In this document: piece after piece, positions 26,540 through 37,402 of the stretch
Numbering within the stretch: position 1 is the stretch's first letter
How the letters are laid out: every line of letters begins with the position of its first letter
Assembly: GCF_003030465.1 (NCBI RefSeq)
Contig: NZ_CP028339.1
Span: 2,170,001-2,234,000 of the forward strand
Reading direction: 5' to 3'
Origin: Thauera aromatica K172
GTDB taxonomy: Bacteria > Pseudomonadota > Gammaproteobacteria > Burkholderiales > Rhodocyclaceae
DNA: 64,000 nucleotides
Notes under the pieces: generated by a model
Database searches by the model: none
Seen by the model: the letters and a program-made list of their open reading frames with translations, nothing else
Told to the model about the DNA's origin: nothing
Program-made: the position numbers and the translations under genes

Positions 26540-28900
26540 TCAAAACACGCTGCCGAGCTGGAACTGGAAGCGCTGGACTTCGTCGTCCGCTTCCTTTTTC
26601 AGCGGATGGCCGAAGCTGAACTTGAGCGGCCCGATCGGCGAACTCCACGAAAAGGCCAGGCCGGTACTGTAGCGCAGGTTGCTGAAATCGAGATCCTGGT
26701 CGACGAAGCCGGTGCTGCCCTTGACCAGGGGGTCCTGCTGTTCGCCCCAAACGTAACCGGCATCGAAGAAGGCCGAGACGCGGAAGGTACGGTCCGTGCC
26801 CGCCCCCGGCATCGGGAAGTAGAACTCGGCATTGCCGACGAGCTTGCGCGTGCCGCCGGTCGAAGTGATGTCGCCGTCGTTGTCGATGTAGGTCGGGCCG
26901 ACCGAGCCCTGCTCGTAGCCGCGGACCGAACCGATGCCGCCGACGAAGTAGTTCTTGTAGAACGGCACCTCCTTGCCGCCAAAACCCTCCGCCCAGCCGA
27001 GATCGGCGTTGAGCATCAGCGCATAGTCGCGGCCGATCGGGAACCAGTGCTGGTACTGGTAGCCGAGCTTGGCGTAGCGCAGGTCGCCGGCGGGGACGGT
27101 CACTTCGCCATAGACGCGCTGATAGACCCCCTTGCGCGTGTAGATGACGCTGTCGCGGCTGTCGCGCGACCAGCCCATCGTCAGCAGCAGGCTGCTGACC
27201 GTGGTTTCGCCGATGCCATCGGCGCCGCTGCAGCCGTTATCCCGGCAGAATTCCTGGTAGAGGAACGGGCTTTCCGCGTAGGTCGTGATCTGGGTGCGGT
27301 CCGCAGTGAGGCCGAAATTGATCTGGTCGTCTTCGGCGATCGGCCAGCCCAGGCGCAGGCCGGCGCCGGTCGACACCGTCTTGTAGGGCGACACCGAATC
27401 GAGTTCGGTCGGGTCGTAGGTGCGGTGGTACAGGTCCCAACCGAGACTGACGCCGTCGACGGTGTAGTACGGGTTGGTGAAGGACAAGGACAGGGTGCGG
27501 CTGGATTTGCTCGTGTTCAGACCGAGGTTGAGCGCGTTGCCGCTGCCGAACAGGTTCTGCTGCGCGATCGATGCCGACAGCACGATGCTCTCCGAACTCG
27601 AGAAGCCGGCGCCCAGCATCAGGTTGCCGGTGGGTCGTTCCTTGACGTTGAAGTTCACATCGACCTGGTCGGTCGTGCCCGGCACCACCGGAGTTTCGAC
27701 GTTGACCTCCTCGAAGAAGCCGAGACGGTCGATGCGGGTGCGCGAACGGTTGATCGCCTCGGCGTCGTACCAGCCGCCTTCCATCTGCCGCATTTCGCGA
27801 CGGACCACCTCGTCGCGGGTCTTGGTGTTGCCGCCGACGTTGATGCGGCGCACATAGACGCGGCGGCCCGGGTCGACGAATACGGTGAACGCGACTTCGC
27901 GTTTTTCCTTGTCGACTTCGGGGGCGGCGTTGACGTTGGCGAAGGCATAACCCTCGTTACCGAGCCGGTCGGTGATCGCCTTCGTCGTTTCGGTGAGTTT
28001 TTCGCGCGAGAACGTGTCGCCGGGACGAATCTGGGCAAGCGCCTGGTATTCGGACTCGGGCAACACCAGATCACCGGTGAAACGCACGCTGCCGACGGTG
28101 TACTTCTCGCCTTCGGTGATGTTCAGGGTGATGTAGATGTCCTGCTTGTCGGGGGTGATCGAGACCTGGGTGGAGTCGATGTTGAAGTCGAGGTAGCCCT
28201 GGTTCAGGTAGAAGGAGCGCAGGGTCTCGAGGTCGGCCGACAGCTTCTGGCGCGAGTACTGATCGTTTTTCGTGTACCAGGTCAGCCAGCCCGGCGTGGT
28301 CAGCTGCATCCGGTCGAGCAGGTCCTTGTCCTTGAAGGCCTTCGCGCCGATGATGTTGATCTGGCGGATCTTGGCGACGCCGCCCTCGTCCACCGCGAAG
28401 TTGATCGCGACCCGGTTGCGCTCGAGCGGCGTCACCGTGGTGGTCACCGTGGCGGCGTATTTGCCACGCGACAGGTACTGGCGCTTGAGTTCCTGTTCGG
28501 CCCGCTCGAGCAGGGCACGGTCGAAGATGCGCGACTCGGCCAGGCCGACTTCGCGCAGCCCCTTCTTGAGGGCGTCCTTGTCGAACTCCTTGACCCCGGC
28601 GAAATCGATCTGTGCGATCGCCGGACGCTCATCGACGACGACGACGATCGTGTCGCCTTCGGTCTCGATGCGCACGTCGTTGAAGAAGCCGGTTGCGAAC
28701 AGGGCCTTGATGGCCTGGGCAGCCTGGGATTCGTCGAAGGTTTCCCCCACCCGCACCGGCAGGTAGTTGAACACCGTGCCCGCCTCGGTGCGCTGGATGC
28801 CTTCCACCCGGATGTCCTTGACTACGAAGGGGTCGAACGCGAAGGCCGGCGCTGCGGCGAAAAGGGCCACCATGAGCCCGGGCAGGAGCTTACGATTCAT
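26540..28900 (-). CDS. bamA: outer membrane protein assembly factor BamA
   Basis: BamA (786 aa) inserts beta-barrel proteins into the outer membrane. A signal peptide ends near FAF, five POTRA domains follow (residues ~22-430), then a 16-strand barrel with the VRGYEQGSVGP lid-loop motif, ending in a C-terminal phenylalanine (QLGSVF) as expected for outer-membrane barrels. It is 8 nt downstream of rseP. Confidence 0.97.
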   Translation of the reverse strand: MNRKLLPGLMVALFAAAPAFAFDPFVVKDIRVEGIQRTEAGTVFNYLPVRVGETFDESQAAQAIKALFATGFFNDVRIETEGDTIVVVVDERPAIAQIDFAGVKEFDKDALKKGLREVGLAESRIFDRALLERAEQELKRQYLSRGKYAATVTTTVTPLERNRVAINFAVDEGGVAKIRQINIIGAKAFKDKDLLDRMQLTTPGWLTWYTKNDQYSRQKLSADLETLRSFYLNQGYLDFNIDSTQVSITPDKQDIYITLNITEGEKYTVGSVRFTGDLVLPESEYQALAQIRPGDTFSREKLTETTKAITDRLGNEGYAFANVNAAPEVDKEKREVAFTVFVDPGRRVYVRRINVGGNTKTRDEVVRREMRQMEGGWYDAEAINRSRTRIDRLGFFEEVNVETPVVPGTTDQVDVNFNVKERPTGNLMLGAGFSSSESIVLSASIAQQNLFGSGNALNLGLNTSKSSRTLSLSFTNPYYTVDGVSLGWDLYHRTYDPTELDSVSPYKTVSTGAGLRLGWPIAEDDQINFGLTADRTQITTYAESPFLYQEFCRDNGCSGADGIGETTVSSLLLTMGWSRDSRDSVIYTRKGVYQRVYGEVTVPAGDLRYAKLGYQYQHWFPIGRDYALMLNADLGWAEGFGGKEVPFYKNYFVGGIGSVRGYEQGSVGPTYIDNDGDITSTGGTRKLVGNAEFYFPMPGAGTDRTFRVSAFFDAGYVWGEQQDPLVKGSTGFVDQDLDFSNLRYSTGLAFSWSSPIGPLKFSFGHPLKKEADDEVQRFQFQLGSVF

Positions 28901-28908
28901 GCGGGAGT

Positions 28909-30273
28909 TCAGCCGGAAATGAGACGATTGATGTCGTTATAGAAGGCGAATGCCATAAGCATCACCAGGAGGACGAGACCGATCTGCTGACCGATCTCCA
29001 TGACGCGCTCCGGGATCGGGCCGCCCTTGATGATCTCGACCGTATAATACAGCAAGTGTCCGCCGTCCAGCACCGGGATGGGAAGCAGGTTGAGCACCCC
29101 CAGGCTGATGCTGATGAGGGCGACGAACTTCAGGTAATGGCTCAATCCCAGCTGCGCGCTCTGGCCCGCGTAGTCGGCGATCGTCACCGGCCCGGAGAGG
29201 TTTTTCCACGACACTTCTCCGGTGATCATGCGGCCGATCATCTGCAGGCTGAGCACGCTGGTTTCCCAGGTCTGGCGGACCGCTTTCGCCGCCGCATCAA
29301 AAGGCCCGTAGCGCACGGTGGCGAACATCGACAATCCGCCCGGTGCCGGCTCGGCCACGGCGACGCCGATGCGGCCGATGCGCTCGCCGTTCTCGCTCGC
29401 CGCATCGGGAGTCACGAGGTATTCCGCCTCCTCCCCTGCGCGCCGGATCTCGAAGCGCAGCGGCACACCGGGCGCCTGGCGCACCTTGAGCACCAGCTCG
29501 CCCCAGGCCGCAATCGGCTCGCCGCCGATGGCAAGCACCTCGTCGCCCGGCAGCAATCCGGCGCGGGCGGCCGCACCGTCCTCGGACAGGCGTCCGAGCA
29601 CCGGCCGGATCAGCGGGCGCCAGGGCTTGAGGCCGATGCGGGCGATCAGATCCTGGTCCTCGCCATCGATCGCGATCCCGCTCAGATCGAACCGCCGGAA
29701 AGTCTCCACGTCTTCGAGCGTGCGCACCTGGAGCAGCACTTCGCGCCGATCGAGGGCATGGCGCAGCAGGACCCAGCGCAGATCCTGCCAGCTGAGCACC
29801 GGCTCCTCATCCACCGCCACCACCAGATCGCCTTCGCGCACCCCCGCGGCGACGGCGATGGCCGGCGTATCGGAGAGCGCGATGCGCGGGCGCAGCTCCT
29901 CGGTTCCGGCCACGAACAGTCCCCAGTACAGCACGATGGCGAGGAGAAAATTCGCCAGCGGACCGGCCGCGACGATGGCGAAGCGCCGATACACGCTCTG
30001 ACGGTTGAAGCTGCGGTGCAACTCGGCCGGCGCGACCGGCGCTTCGCGTTCGTCGAGCATCTTCACGTAGCCCCCCAGGGGGAAGGCGGCGATCGCCCAC
30101 TCGGTGCCGTCGCGCCCGGCGCGCCGGACGTACAGCGGCTTGCCGAAACCGATCGAAAAGCGCAGCACCTTCACTCCGCACCAGCGGGCGACGAGGTAGT
30201 GCCCCATCTCATGCACCAGGATCAGCAGACCGAGGGCGAGCGCGAACGGAATCAGGTAGTTCAGCAGGTTCAT
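28909..30273 (-). CDS. rseP: site-2 intramembrane protease RseP
   Basis: RseP (454 aa) cleaves anti-sigma factors and signal-peptide remnants within the inner membrane. The N-terminal transmembrane helix carries the zinc site HEMGH, two PDZ domains occupy the periplasmic middle, and the C-terminal helix has [13 protein letters not shown], which supplies the third zinc ligand (LDG). The ATG at 30273 overlaps the dxr stop; a longer upstream extension lacks a membrane-entry start and is rejected. Confidence 0.96.
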   Translation of the reverse strand: MNLLNYLIPFALALGLLILVHEMGHYLVARWCGVKVLRFSIGFGKPLYVRRAGRDGTEWAIAAFPLGGYVKMLDEREAPVAPAELHRSFNRQSVYRRFAIVAAGPLANFLLAIVLYWGLFVAGTEELRPRIALSDTPAIAVAAGVREGDLVVAVDEEPVLSWQDLRWVLLRHALDRREVLLQVRTLEDVETFRRFDLSGIAIDGEDQDLIARIGLKPWRPLIRPVLGRLSEDGAAARAGLLPGDEVLAIGGEPIAAWGELVLKVRQAPGVPLRFEIRRAGEEAEYLVTPDAASENGERIGRIGVAVAEPAPGGLSMFATVRYGPFDAAAKAVRQTWETSVLSLQMIGRMITGEVSWKNLSGPVTIADYAGQSAQLGLSHYLKFVALISISLGVLNLLPIPVLDGGHLLYYTVEIIKGGPIPERVMEIGQQIGLVLLVMLMAFAFYNDINRLISG

Positions 30274-31472
30274 CGGGCAGCCTGTCGTTGGCGGATTTCG
30301 CTGCGGGCCCATTCACGGCCGCAGGCGTCAGCGGCGAACACCGCCTCGAGCGAATCGACCGTGAGCGTGGCGCTGCGTTCCAGGCAGGCGGTGATCACGC
30401 GGGCGATGTCGAGAAAGCCGATGCGCCGTTCGAGGAACGCGGCCACCGCCTCCTCGTTGGCGGCGTTGAGCACCGCGGGCGCCGCGCCGCCCGCGCGCAG
30501 CGCCTCGAAGGCCAGTCCCAGGCAAGGGAAGCGGCGCAGGTCGGGACGTTCGAAGTCGAGCCGCGCGATTTCGAACAGGTCGAGCGAACGCACGCCGGCA
30601 TCGATGCGCTCGGGCCATGCCATGGCGTGCGCGATCGGGGTGCGCATGTCGGGGTTGCCGAGCTGGGCGATCACCGAGCCGTCGGCGTACTCGACCATCG
30701 AATGGATGACGCTCTGGCGATGGATGACGACCTCGATCATCTCCGCCGGGACGCCGAACAGCCAGTGCGCCTCGATCACTTCGAGGCCCTTGTTCATCAT
30801 CGTCGCCGAATCGACCGAGATCTTGCGTCCCATCACCCAGTTGGGGTGGGCGCAGGCCTGTTCGGGCGTGACCGCGGCAAGCGCCTCCGGCGCGGCGGCG
30901 CGGAACGGCCCGCCGGAAGCGGTGAGCAGCACCCGGCGCACGCCCGCCGCCAGCGGCTCGCGCGCATAGCCGGCAGGCAGGGACTGGAACACGGCGTTGT
31001 GCTCGCTGTCGATCGGCAGCAGGGTCGCGCCGCTGGCGGCGACCGCGTCCATGAACAGCGCTCCGGACAGGACCAATGCCTCCTTGTTGGCGAGCAGCAC
31101 CTTCTTGCCCGCCCGCGCCGCGGCCAGGGTCGGGCGCAGCCCGGCGGCGCCGACGATGGCGGCCATCACCATATCCGCCTCGGGAGCGGCGGCAATGCTC
31201 TCCAGCGCCTTCGCCCCGCTCAGCACTTCGGTAGCGCTGCCCGCCGCGCGCAGGCCGGCCGCCAGGCGCGCGGCCGCCTCCTCGTCCACCATCACCGCAT
31301 AGCGCGGCGCGAACTGCAGGCACTGGGCGAGCAGCTTGTCGTCCTGGCGCTGGGCGCTGAGGGCAAAAACCTGGAAACGCTGCGGATGACGCGCGACCAC
31401 GTCGAGCGTGCTTTGCCCGATCGAGCCGGTGGCCCCCAGCAGGGTGAGGCGTTGAGGTGCGTGTTCAGCCAT
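30270..31472 (-). CDS. dxr: 1-deoxy-D-xylulose 5-phosphate reductoisomerase
   Basis: Dxr/IspC (400 aa) makes 2-C-methyl-D-erythritol 4-phosphate from DXP with NADPH, the committed step of the MEP isoprenoid pathway; this feeds the undecaprenyl synthesis of uppS next door. The NADPH loop [22 protein letters not shown], and [13 protein letters not shown] with metal ligands are present. It is 63 nt after cdsA. Confidence 0.97.
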   Translation of the reverse strand: MAEHAPQRLTLLGATGSIGQSTLDVVARHPQRFQVFALSAQRQDDKLLAQCLQFAPRYAVMVDEEAAARLAAGLRAAGSATEVLSGAKALESIAAAPEADMVMAAIVGAAGLRPTLAAARAGKKVLLANKEALVLSGALFMDAVAASGATLLPIDSEHNAVFQSLPAGYAREPLAAGVRRVLLTASGGPFRAAAPEALAAVTPEQACAHPNWVMGRKISVDSATMMNKGLEVIEAHWLFGVPAEMIEVVIHRQSVIHSMVEYADGSVIAQLGNPDMRTPIAHAMAWPERIDAGVRSLDLFEIARLDFERPDLRRFPCLGLAFEALRAGGAAPAVLNAANEEAVAAFLERRIGFLDIARVITACLERSATLTVDSLEAVFAADACGREWARSEIRQRQAAR

Positions 31473-31535
31473 GGAAAGGAGGCCTTGGAGATCCGGAGAG
31501 TCGCCGCTGCACTGTGCCGGAAGAATGAGCGGCGG

Positions 31536-32357
31536 TCAGCGGGCCAGCCACAGGGTGGCGAGTGCCACCAGCGGCAGGGTCGAGGTGAGGCTGTCGATAC
31601 GATCGAGGATGCCGCCGTGGCCGGGCAGCAGGGCGCCGCTGTCCTTGAGACCGGCCTGGCGCTTGAGCAGCGACTCGAACAGGTCGCCGACGACGCTGAG
31701 CGCGGTCCAGGCGATCAGCGCCGCCGCGATCGCAGGCGCCCCGCCGGCGTGGTCCGCCCCGAGCGCGACCAGCACGCCGAAGCCGAACAGCAGCACCGCG
31801 AGCACCGCGCCGACCGCGCCTTCCCAGGTCTTGCCCGGGCTGATCGAAGGTGCCAGCTTGTGCCGTCCGAACGCACGCCCGGAAAAATAGGCGGCGATGT
31901 CCGCGACCCAGACTACCGCCATCGTCCCCAGCAGCACCCAGGGGCCGAGCGCGCGCAGCTGCATGAGCGCGAGCGCAGTCGGGATGAGCACGACGAAGCC
32001 GACCAGCGAGGCGAGCAACGGCCGGGTGAAGGTCCATTTGCGCGCAAGCCAGAACGGGACGACGAAAGCCCAGAACAGGGCACTGATCCCGTACAGCGGA
32101 ATCAGCAGGACCGCGCCGGCCGGCTCGCCCCGCCCCAGCCCGGCGAGAAAGCCGAGCATGGCGCAGACGATCCCGAACACGACTGCGGTGGACATGCGCA
32201 GGGGGTACTCGAAGCGTGCCAGCCCACCCCACTCCCAGGCGGCCGCCGCACAGACGGCCGCGCACAGCACCACCCAGCCGGCGGCGGGCAGCAGGAACAC
32301 CGCCCCCAGCAGGCCGCCGAGGAGCAGGATCGCGGTGACGACCCGCTCTTTAAGCAT
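31536..32357 (-). CDS. cdsA: phosphatidate cytidylyltransferase
   Basis: CdsA (273 aa) is an inner-membrane enzyme with ~8 hydrophobic helices that makes CDP-diacylglycerol from phosphatidate and CTP. The C-terminal family signature [17 protein letters not shown] is intact. The ATG overlaps the uppS stop by 8 nt. Confidence 0.96.
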   Translation of the reverse strand: MLKERVVTAILLLGGLLGAVFLLPAAGWVVLCAAVCAAAAWEWGGLARFEYPLRMSTAVVFGIVCAMLGFLAGLGRGEPAGAVLLIPLYGISALFWAFVVPFWLARKWTFTRPLLASLVGFVVLIPTALALMQLRALGPWVLLGTMAVVWVADIAAYFSGRAFGRHKLAPSISPGKTWEGAVGAVLAVLLFGFGVLVALGADHAGGAPAIAAALIAWTALSVVGDLFESLLKRQAGLKDSGALLPGHGGILDRIDSLTSTLPLVALATLWLAR

Positions 32358-33135
32358 GGGGAGCCCGTGGCTCGCCGCCCGCTGCGGCCAGCTGTTCGCT
32401 CGTGCGCCCGAAGCGGCGCTCGCGGCCGTTGTAGGACTCGATCGCCAGGTCGAGGGCGGCGCCGTCGAAATCAGGCCACAAGGTATCGGTGAAATACAGT
32501 TCGGTATAGGCGAGTTGCCACAGCAGGAAGTTGCTGATGCGCTTTTCGCCGCCGGTACGGATGAAAAGGTCAGGCTCGGGAGCGAAGGACATCGACAGCT
32601 CGCCGGCGAGTTCTTCCTCGCTGAAGCCTTCACCGCGCCCGGGATGGCGCGCCATCAGCCGCGACATCGCCTGCAGGATGTCCCAGCGTCCGCCGTAATT
32701 GGCCGCGACGCTCAGATGGAAGCGGGTGTTGGCCGCAGTCAGCGCTTCGGCTTCGCGGATCACGCCGACCAGTTGCGGATCGAAGCGCGACAGATCGCCG
32801 ATGACGCGGAAACGGATGCCGTTCTCATGGAGGCGGGCGACCTCCTTCTGCAGCGACTTGAGGAAGAGCTGCATCAGGAACGAAACCTCGTCGGCCGGGC
32901 GGCGCCAGTTTTCCGAGCTGAATGCGAACACGGTGAGATATTCGACGCCACGCTCGATGCAGCGCCGGATCACCGCGCGCAAGGCTTCGACGCCACGCGA
33001 ATGCCCCGCCACCCGGGGCATGAAGCGCTTGCGCGCCCAGCGCCCGTTGCCGTCCATGATGACGGCGACGTGGCGCGGCACCGAGGCCACCTCGGGAATG
33101 TCGCGTGTGGAGCTCTTGAAGCGTTTGCCGCTCAT
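32350..33135 (-). CDS. uppS: isoprenyl transferase (undecaprenyl diphosphate synthase)
   Basis: UppS (261 aa) is the cis-prenyltransferase that builds the C55 carrier lipid for peptidoglycan and LPS. The active-site [25 protein letters not shown] and [19 protein letters not shown] motifs are complete. I chose the ATG at 33135, preceded by AGGAGG at 7 nt, over an upstream in-frame start. Confidence 0.96.
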   Translation of the reverse strand: MSGKRFKSSTRDIPEVASVPRHVAVIMDGNGRWARKRFMPRVAGHSRGVEALRAVIRRCIERGVEYLTVFAFSSENWRRPADEVSFLMQLFLKSLQKEVARLHENGIRFRVIGDLSRFDPQLVGVIREAEALTAANTRFHLSVAANYGGRWDILQAMSRLMARHPGRGEGFSEEELAGELSMSFAPEPDLFIRTGGEKRISNFLLWQLAYTELYFTDTLWPDFDGAALDLAIESYNGRERRFGRTSEQLAAAGGEPRAPHA

Positions 33136-33184
33136 GGTCCGCCTCCTGTTCGACGCTGGCGGCAACCGTGCCGCTGCGCACGGA

Positions 33185-33742
33185 TCAGATCTGCATCAGC
33201 TCCTGCTCTTTCTGGGCGAGCAGCTTGTCGATCTCGGCGACGTACTTGTCGGTGAGCTTCTGGATTTCGTCCTCGGCCCGGCGCTCGTCGTCTTCCGAGA
33301 TCGTCTTGTCCCTGACCGCGTCCTTGAGCTGCTGGTTGGCGTCACGGCGCAGGTTGCGGATCGCGACCTTGGCGGTCTCGCCCTCGTGGCGGACGACCTT
33401 GGTCAGGTCGCGGCGGCGCTCTTCGGTCAGGGCCGGCATCGGCACGCGCAGCAGTTCGCCCATGTTGGCCGGATTGAGGCCGAGGTCGCTGTCGCGGATG
33501 GCCTTCTCGACCTTCGCCATCATCGGCTTTTCCCAGCACTGCACGCCGATCGTGCGGGCATCGATCAGGGTGATGTTGGCGACCTGATTGACCGGCACCA
33601 TCGAGCCGTAATACTCGACCATGACGTGGTCGAGGAGGCCGGTATGGGCGCGGCCGGTCCGCACTTTGGCGAGGTCGGTCTTCAGCGCCTCGACCGACTT
33701 CTGCATTTTCTGTTCGGTGTTCTTCTTGAGCTCGGGAATCAT
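33185..33742 (-). CDS. frr: ribosome recycling factor
   Basis: RRF (185 aa) splits post-termination ribosomes together with EF-G. The protein is a normal-length three-helix-bundle plus beta domain; [12 protein letters not shown] and the [17 protein letters not shown] segment are typical. GGAGAG precedes the start. It follows pyrH by 18 nt. Confidence 0.97.
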   Translation of the reverse strand: MIPELKKNTEQKMQKSVEALKTDLAKVRTGRAHTGLLDHVMVEYYGSMVPVNQVANITLIDARTIGVQCWEKPMMAKVEKAIRDSDLGLNPANMGELLRVPMPALTEERRRDLTKVVRHEGETAKVAIRNLRRDANQQLKDAVRDKTISEDDERRAEDEIQKLTDKYVAEIDKLLAQKEQELMQI

Positions 33743-33760
33743 GCGCGCACTCTCCAGGAT

Positions 33761-34474
33761 TCAGGAATGGACCAGGGTGCCTTCGTCTTCGCCCATCACC
33801 ACGCGCTTGAGCGCGCCGGGCTTGAAGATCGAGAACACGTTGATCGGCAGCTTCTGGTCGCGGCACAGGGCGAACGCGGTGGAATCGAGCACCGCCAGGT
33901 TGCGGCCGATCGCCTCGTCGAAGCTGATCCGATGATAACGCTGTGCGCTCGGGTCCTTCTTGGGGTCGGCGGTATACACGCCATCGACCTTGGTCGCCTT
34001 GAGCACGATCTGGGCGCCGATCTCCGAACCGCGCAGCGCGGCGGCGGTATCGGTGGTGAAGAAGGGGTTGCCGGTACCGGCGGCGAAGATCACCACCCGG
34101 CCTTCCTCCAGATGACGGATCGCGCGGCCGCGGATGTAGGGCTCGACGACCTGGTCGATGCGCAGCGCCGACTGCACGCGCGCCTCCAGGTCCATGCGCT
34201 GCATCGCGTCGGCCAGCGCCATCGCGTTCATCACCGTGGCCAGCATGCCCATGTAGTCGGCGGTGGCGCGGTCCATGCCGGAAGCCGCGCCCTTCATGCC
34301 ACGGAAGATGTTGCCGCCGCCGATCACCACACCGACCTGCACGCCGAGCCGGGTGACTTCGGCAATCTCGGAGACGATCCGGCTGACGACGTCCTCGTTG
34401 ATGCCATAGGCATCGTCGCCCATGAGGGCTTCGCCCGACAGCTTGAGCAGGATGCGCTTGTAGGCGGCGGACAC
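33761..34474 (-). CDS. pyrH: uridylate kinase
   Basis: PyrH (237 aa) phosphorylates UMP to UDP. It is an amino-acid-kinase fold with KLSGEALMG at the N-terminus, [10 protein letters not shown] and [11 protein letters not shown]. The start is a GTG with a strong AAGGAGAGG 6 nt upstream. It lies 10 nt after tsf. Confidence 0.97.
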   Translation of the reverse strand: MSAAYKRILLKLSGEALMGDDAYGINEDVVSRIVSEIAEVTRLGVQVGVVIGGGNIFRGMKGAASGMDRATADYMGMLATVMNAMALADAMQRMDLEARVQSALRIDQVVEPYIRGRAIRHLEEGRVVIFAAGTGNPFFTTDTAAALRGSEIGAQIVLKATKVDGVYTADPKKDPSAQRYHRISFDEAIGRNLAVLDSTAFALCRDQKLPINVFSIFKPGALKRVVMGEDEGTLVHS

Positions 34475-34484
34475 GGTCCTCTCC

Positions 34485-35381
34485 TTACTTCTTCGCCGCG
34501 GCGGCAGCCTGCTCGGCCACTTCGGCGGCGAAGTCGGTGACTTTCTTCTCGATGCCTTCGCCGACGATGTACAGGGTGAAGCTCGCCACCGAAGCGCTGC
34601 GGGCCTTCAGCAGCTGCTCGATCGTCTGCTTGCCGTCTTCGGCCTTGACGAAGACCTGGCCGAGCAAGGTGACTTCCTTGAGGAACTTCTGCACCGTACC
34701 TTCGGCGATCTTCTCGAGCATCGCGTCCGGCTTGCCGGCTTCGCGCGCCTTTTCGATGGCGATGCGGCGTTCGGCGTCGATCAGGTCCTGCGACACGCCG
34801 CTGGAGTCGAGCGACTTCGGCTTCGACGCAGCGATGTGCATCGCCAGGTCCTTGGCGAGCTGTTCGTCGCTCCCGACCAGGTCGACCAGCACGCCGATCT
34901 TGGCACCGGCGTGGACATAGCCGGCGACCCGGCCCTGCGCCTCGATGCGGGCGAAGCGGCGGATGCTCATGTTCTCGCCGATCTTGCCGACCAGCGCGGT
35001 GCGGATCGCCTCGACGCTCTGACCGCCGATCTCGAGGGCGGACAGTGCGGCGACGTCGGCCGGGTTCTTCTGCGCGACCAGCTCGGCGAGCTGTGCGGCG
35101 AGAGCGATGAAGTCGTCGTTCTTGGCGACGAAATCGGTTTCGCAGTTGATCTCGACCATCGCGGCGAGCTTGCCGTCGGCCGCCAGGAACGTGCCGACGA
35201 TGCCTTCCGCGGTGACGCGGGCGGCGGCCTTGGACGCCTTGTTGCCCAGCTTGACGCGCAGGATCTCTTCGGCCTTGTCCATGTCGCCGCCGGCTTCGGT
35301 CAGCGCCTTTTTGCACTCCATCATCGGCGCGTCGGTCTTCTCGCGCAGTTCCTTGACCATGCTTGCGGTGATTTCCGCCAT
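34485..35381 (-). CDS. tsf: translation elongation factor Ts
   Basis: EF-Ts (298 aa) is the GDP/GTP exchange factor for EF-Tu. The N-terminal UBA-like domain ([20 protein letters not shown]) and the core [14 protein letters not shown] motif that inserts into EF-Tu are present. It is paired with rpsB as in nearly all bacteria. Confidence 0.97.
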   Translation of the reverse strand: MAEITASMVKELREKTDAPMMECKKALTEAGGDMDKAEEILRVKLGNKASKAAARVTAEGIVGTFLAADGKLAAMVEINCETDFVAKNDDFIALAAQLAELVAQKNPADVAALSALEIGGQSVEAIRTALVGKIGENMSIRRFARIEAQGRVAGYVHAGAKIGVLVDLVGSDEQLAKDLAMHIAASKPKSLDSSGVSQDLIDAERRIAIEKAREAGKPDAMLEKIAEGTVQKFLKEVTLLGQVFVKAEDGKQTIEQLLKARSASVASFTLYIVGEGIEKKVTDFAAEVAEQAAAAAKK

Positions 35382-35441
35382 GCTAGCTCCTGAATATTCG
35401 TGTATGGGGTATGCGGCGGGGAAGATCGGGCCGCAGTGCAA

Positions 35442-35462
35442 ACGGGGCCTCGCCGGCCCCGT
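35442..35462 (-). terminator. hairpin between rpsB and tsf (weak attenuator candidate)
   Basis: A perfect 8-bp stem (ACGGGGCC/GGCCCCGT) with a 5-nt loop sits 10 nt after the rpsB stop, in the 91-nt gap before tsf. No U-run follows in the direction of transcription, so it probably modulates read-through or mRNA processing rather than terminating fully. Confidence 0.45.
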
Positions 35463-35472
35463 GTGATTTGGA

Positions 35473-36228
35473 TCAGGCCTGGTCCTGCGCGCCTTCTTCC
35501 TCGACCTCGACGAACTCGTCGCCGCCGGCATCGACGATTTCCTGCAGCACCTGGCTGCGGCCCTGGAGCACGGCATCGGCCACGCCGCGGGCGTAGAGGC
35601 GGATCGCGCGTGAGGAGTCGTCGTTGCCCGGGATCACGTAATCCACGCCTTCGGGCGAGTGGTTGGTGTCGACCACGGCGACGACCGGAATGCCCAGCTT
35701 CTGCGCTTCGGTGATCGCGATCTTGTGGTAGCCGACGTCGATCACGAACAGCGCATCAGGCAGGCCGCCCATGTCCTTGATGCCGCCGATCGACTTCTGC
35801 AGCTTCTCGAGTTCGCGGCGTACGGTCAGCGCTTCACGCTTGGACAGACGCTCGGCCGAGCCATCTTCCATCATCGCCTCGACTTCCTTCAGGCGCTTGA
35901 TCGACTGCTTGACCGTCTTGAAGTTGGTCAGCATGCCGCCGAGCCAGCGCTCGTCGACAAACGGCATGGCGGCGCGCTGGGCTTCCTCGGCGATGATCTC
36001 GCGCGCCTGGCGCTTGGTGCTGACGAACAGGATGTTGCCGCGATTGGCGGCGAGCTTGCGCACGAAGTCCATCGCTTCGTTGTACTTCACCATCGTCTTT
36101 TCGAGGTTGACGATGTGGATCTTGTTGCGCTGACCGAAGATGTAGGGGGCCATGCGCGGGTTCCAGAAACGGGTCTGGTGGCCGAAATGGACGCCCGCTT
36201 CGAGCATCTGACGCATCGTGACAGACAT
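35473..36228 (-). CDS. rpsB: 30S ribosomal protein S2
   Basis: S2 (251 aa) starts [19 protein letters not shown], a universal signature, and keeps [16 protein letters not shown] and the [19 protein letters not shown]-terminal motif. The C-terminus is acidic. GGAG lies 8 nt upstream of the ATG. It is the first gene of the long minus-strand operon and has a ~200-nt leader. Confidence 0.97.
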   Translation of the reverse strand: MSVTMRQMLEAGVHFGHQTRFWNPRMAPYIFGQRNKIHIVNLEKTMVKYNEAMDFVRKLAANRGNILFVSTKRQAREIIAEEAQRAAMPFVDERWLGGMLTNFKTVKQSIKRLKEVEAMMEDGSAERLSKREALTVRRELEKLQKSIGGIKDMGGLPDALFVIDVGYHKIAITEAQKLGIPVVAVVDTNHSPEGVDYVIPGNDDSSRAIRLYARGVADAVLQGRSQVLQEIVDAGGDEFVEVEEEGAQDQA

Positions 36229-36282
36229 GTGTGACTCCAAACTGAAAAAGGGTTGAACCTCCGCCCGGCAGCGGGAACATGC

Positions 36283-36312
36283 CGTCCGGCGCGCTTTGCG
36301 CGCTACCGGACG
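36283..36312 (-). promoter_or_regulatory. stem-loop in the rpsB 5' leader
   Basis: CGTCCGG pairs with CCGGACG around an inner GCGCG/CGCGC stem, giving a two-part hairpin about 55-85 nt upstream of the S2 start within the predicted leader. Many bacteria use rpsB leaders as S2-binding autoregulatory elements; whether this one does is inference. Confidence 0.4.
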
Positions 36313-36437
36313 CAGGCCCCCGACACGCCATCGACCGCGAAGCGAATGCGGTGCACGACGCACCTCGCCTCCCCGCGCCGATGGACCCTTTCCTGCCGGA
36401 CGTGCGGATTTTGCCTGCCTGAGCAGACAAGCCGGCG

Positions 36438-36467
36438 ATATTAACATGGCGCCGGCAAGCCGCTCAA
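36438..36467 (-). promoter_or_regulatory. probable sigma-70 promoter of the rpsB operon
   Basis: On the minus strand TTGAGC (36462-36467) and TAATAT (36438-36443) are separated by 18 nt. Transcription would start near 36431, giving a ~200-nt leader before rpsB. A 7-bp inverted repeat, GCCGGCG/CGCCGGC (36431-36437 and 36450-36456), flanks the -10 and could be an operator. The whole rpsB-map divergent interval (36229-36551) holds no gene; nothing comparable was found on the + strand for map. Confidence 0.55.
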
Positions 36468-36551
36468 GGCTTGCACCGCAAGGCGTTTGCCGGCGAAGGG
36501 CGCTTGCGATAGCCTTGTCTCCTTTCCCGCCCCAACCCAGAAGAACAGACG

Positions 36552-37373
36552 ATGAGCATCACCATCAAGACCCCCGAAGAGATCGAACGGATGCGCACGG
36601 CCTGCCGCCTTGCCGCCGAAGTGCTCGACTACATCGCCCCTTTCGTCGTCCCCGGAGTGACCACGGCCGAACTCGACCGCCTCTGCCACGACTACATGGT
36701 CGATGTCCAGCACACCGTCCCCGCACCGCTCGACTACGCCCCCCCGGGCTACACCCCCTACCCGAAATCGATCTGCACTTCGGTCAACCACCAGGTCTGT
36801 CACGGCGTGCCCGGCGAAAAGGCGCTGAAGAAAGGCGACATCGTCAACATCGACATCACGGTGATCAAGGACGGCTTCCACGGCGACACCAGCCGGATGT
36901 ACCTGGTCGGCGGCGAAGGTAGCGCCAGCATCATCGCCCGCCGCCTGGCCTTCATTACCTACGAATGCCTGTGGCTGGGCATCGCCGCGGTCAGGCCCGG
37001 CGGCCACCTCGGCGACATCGGCGCCGCGATCCAGAAACACGCCGAAGGCAACGGCTTTTCGGTGGTGCGCGAATTCTGCGGCCACGGCATCGGGCGCAAT
37101 TTCCACGAGGACCCGCAGGTCCTGCACTACGGCAAGGCCGGCACCGGCCCGGAACTGAAGCCGGGCATGATCTTCACCATCGAGCCGATGATCAATGCCG
37201 GCAAGGCGGCGATCTCCGAGTTGCCCGACGGCTGGACCATCGTCACCAAGGACCGCAGCCTGTCGGCACAGTGGGAACATACCGTCCTGGTCGCCGAAAC
37301 CGGAGTCGAAGTGCTCACCTTGTCCGCCCACTGCCCGCCGCCGCCCGCCCTGGTCGCGGCCCGCTTCGGCTGA
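36552..37373 (+). CDS. map: methionine aminopeptidase, type I
   Basis: MetAP (273 aa) removes the initiator Met from nascent proteins. It is a type Ia pita-bread enzyme whose metal-site regions are visible in [52 protein letters not shown] and WEHTVLV. It is divergent from rpsB, the standard arrangement, and is followed 29 nt later by glnD. Confidence 0.97.
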   Translation: MSITIKTPEEIERMRTACRLAAEVLDYIAPFVVPGVTTAELDRLCHDYMVDVQHTVPAPLDYAPPGYTPYPKSICTSVNHQVCHGVPGEKALKKGDIVNIDITVIKDGFHGDTSRMYLVGGEGSASIIARRLAFITYECLWLGIAAVRPGGHLGDIGAAIQKHAEGNGFSVVREFCGHGIGRNFHEDPQVLHYGKAGTGPELKPGMIFTIEPMINAGKAAISELPDGWTIVTKDRSLSAQWEHTVLVAETGVEVLTLSAHCPPPPALVAARFG

Positions 37374-37402
37374 CGTGGGCTTCGCGCGGGACGCCGGCCT
37401 CG

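Noticed and set aside
26606-28942. A 778-codon + strand frame opposite bamA
   Set aside because: Antisense shadow of bamA; the bamA protein is complete and canonical.
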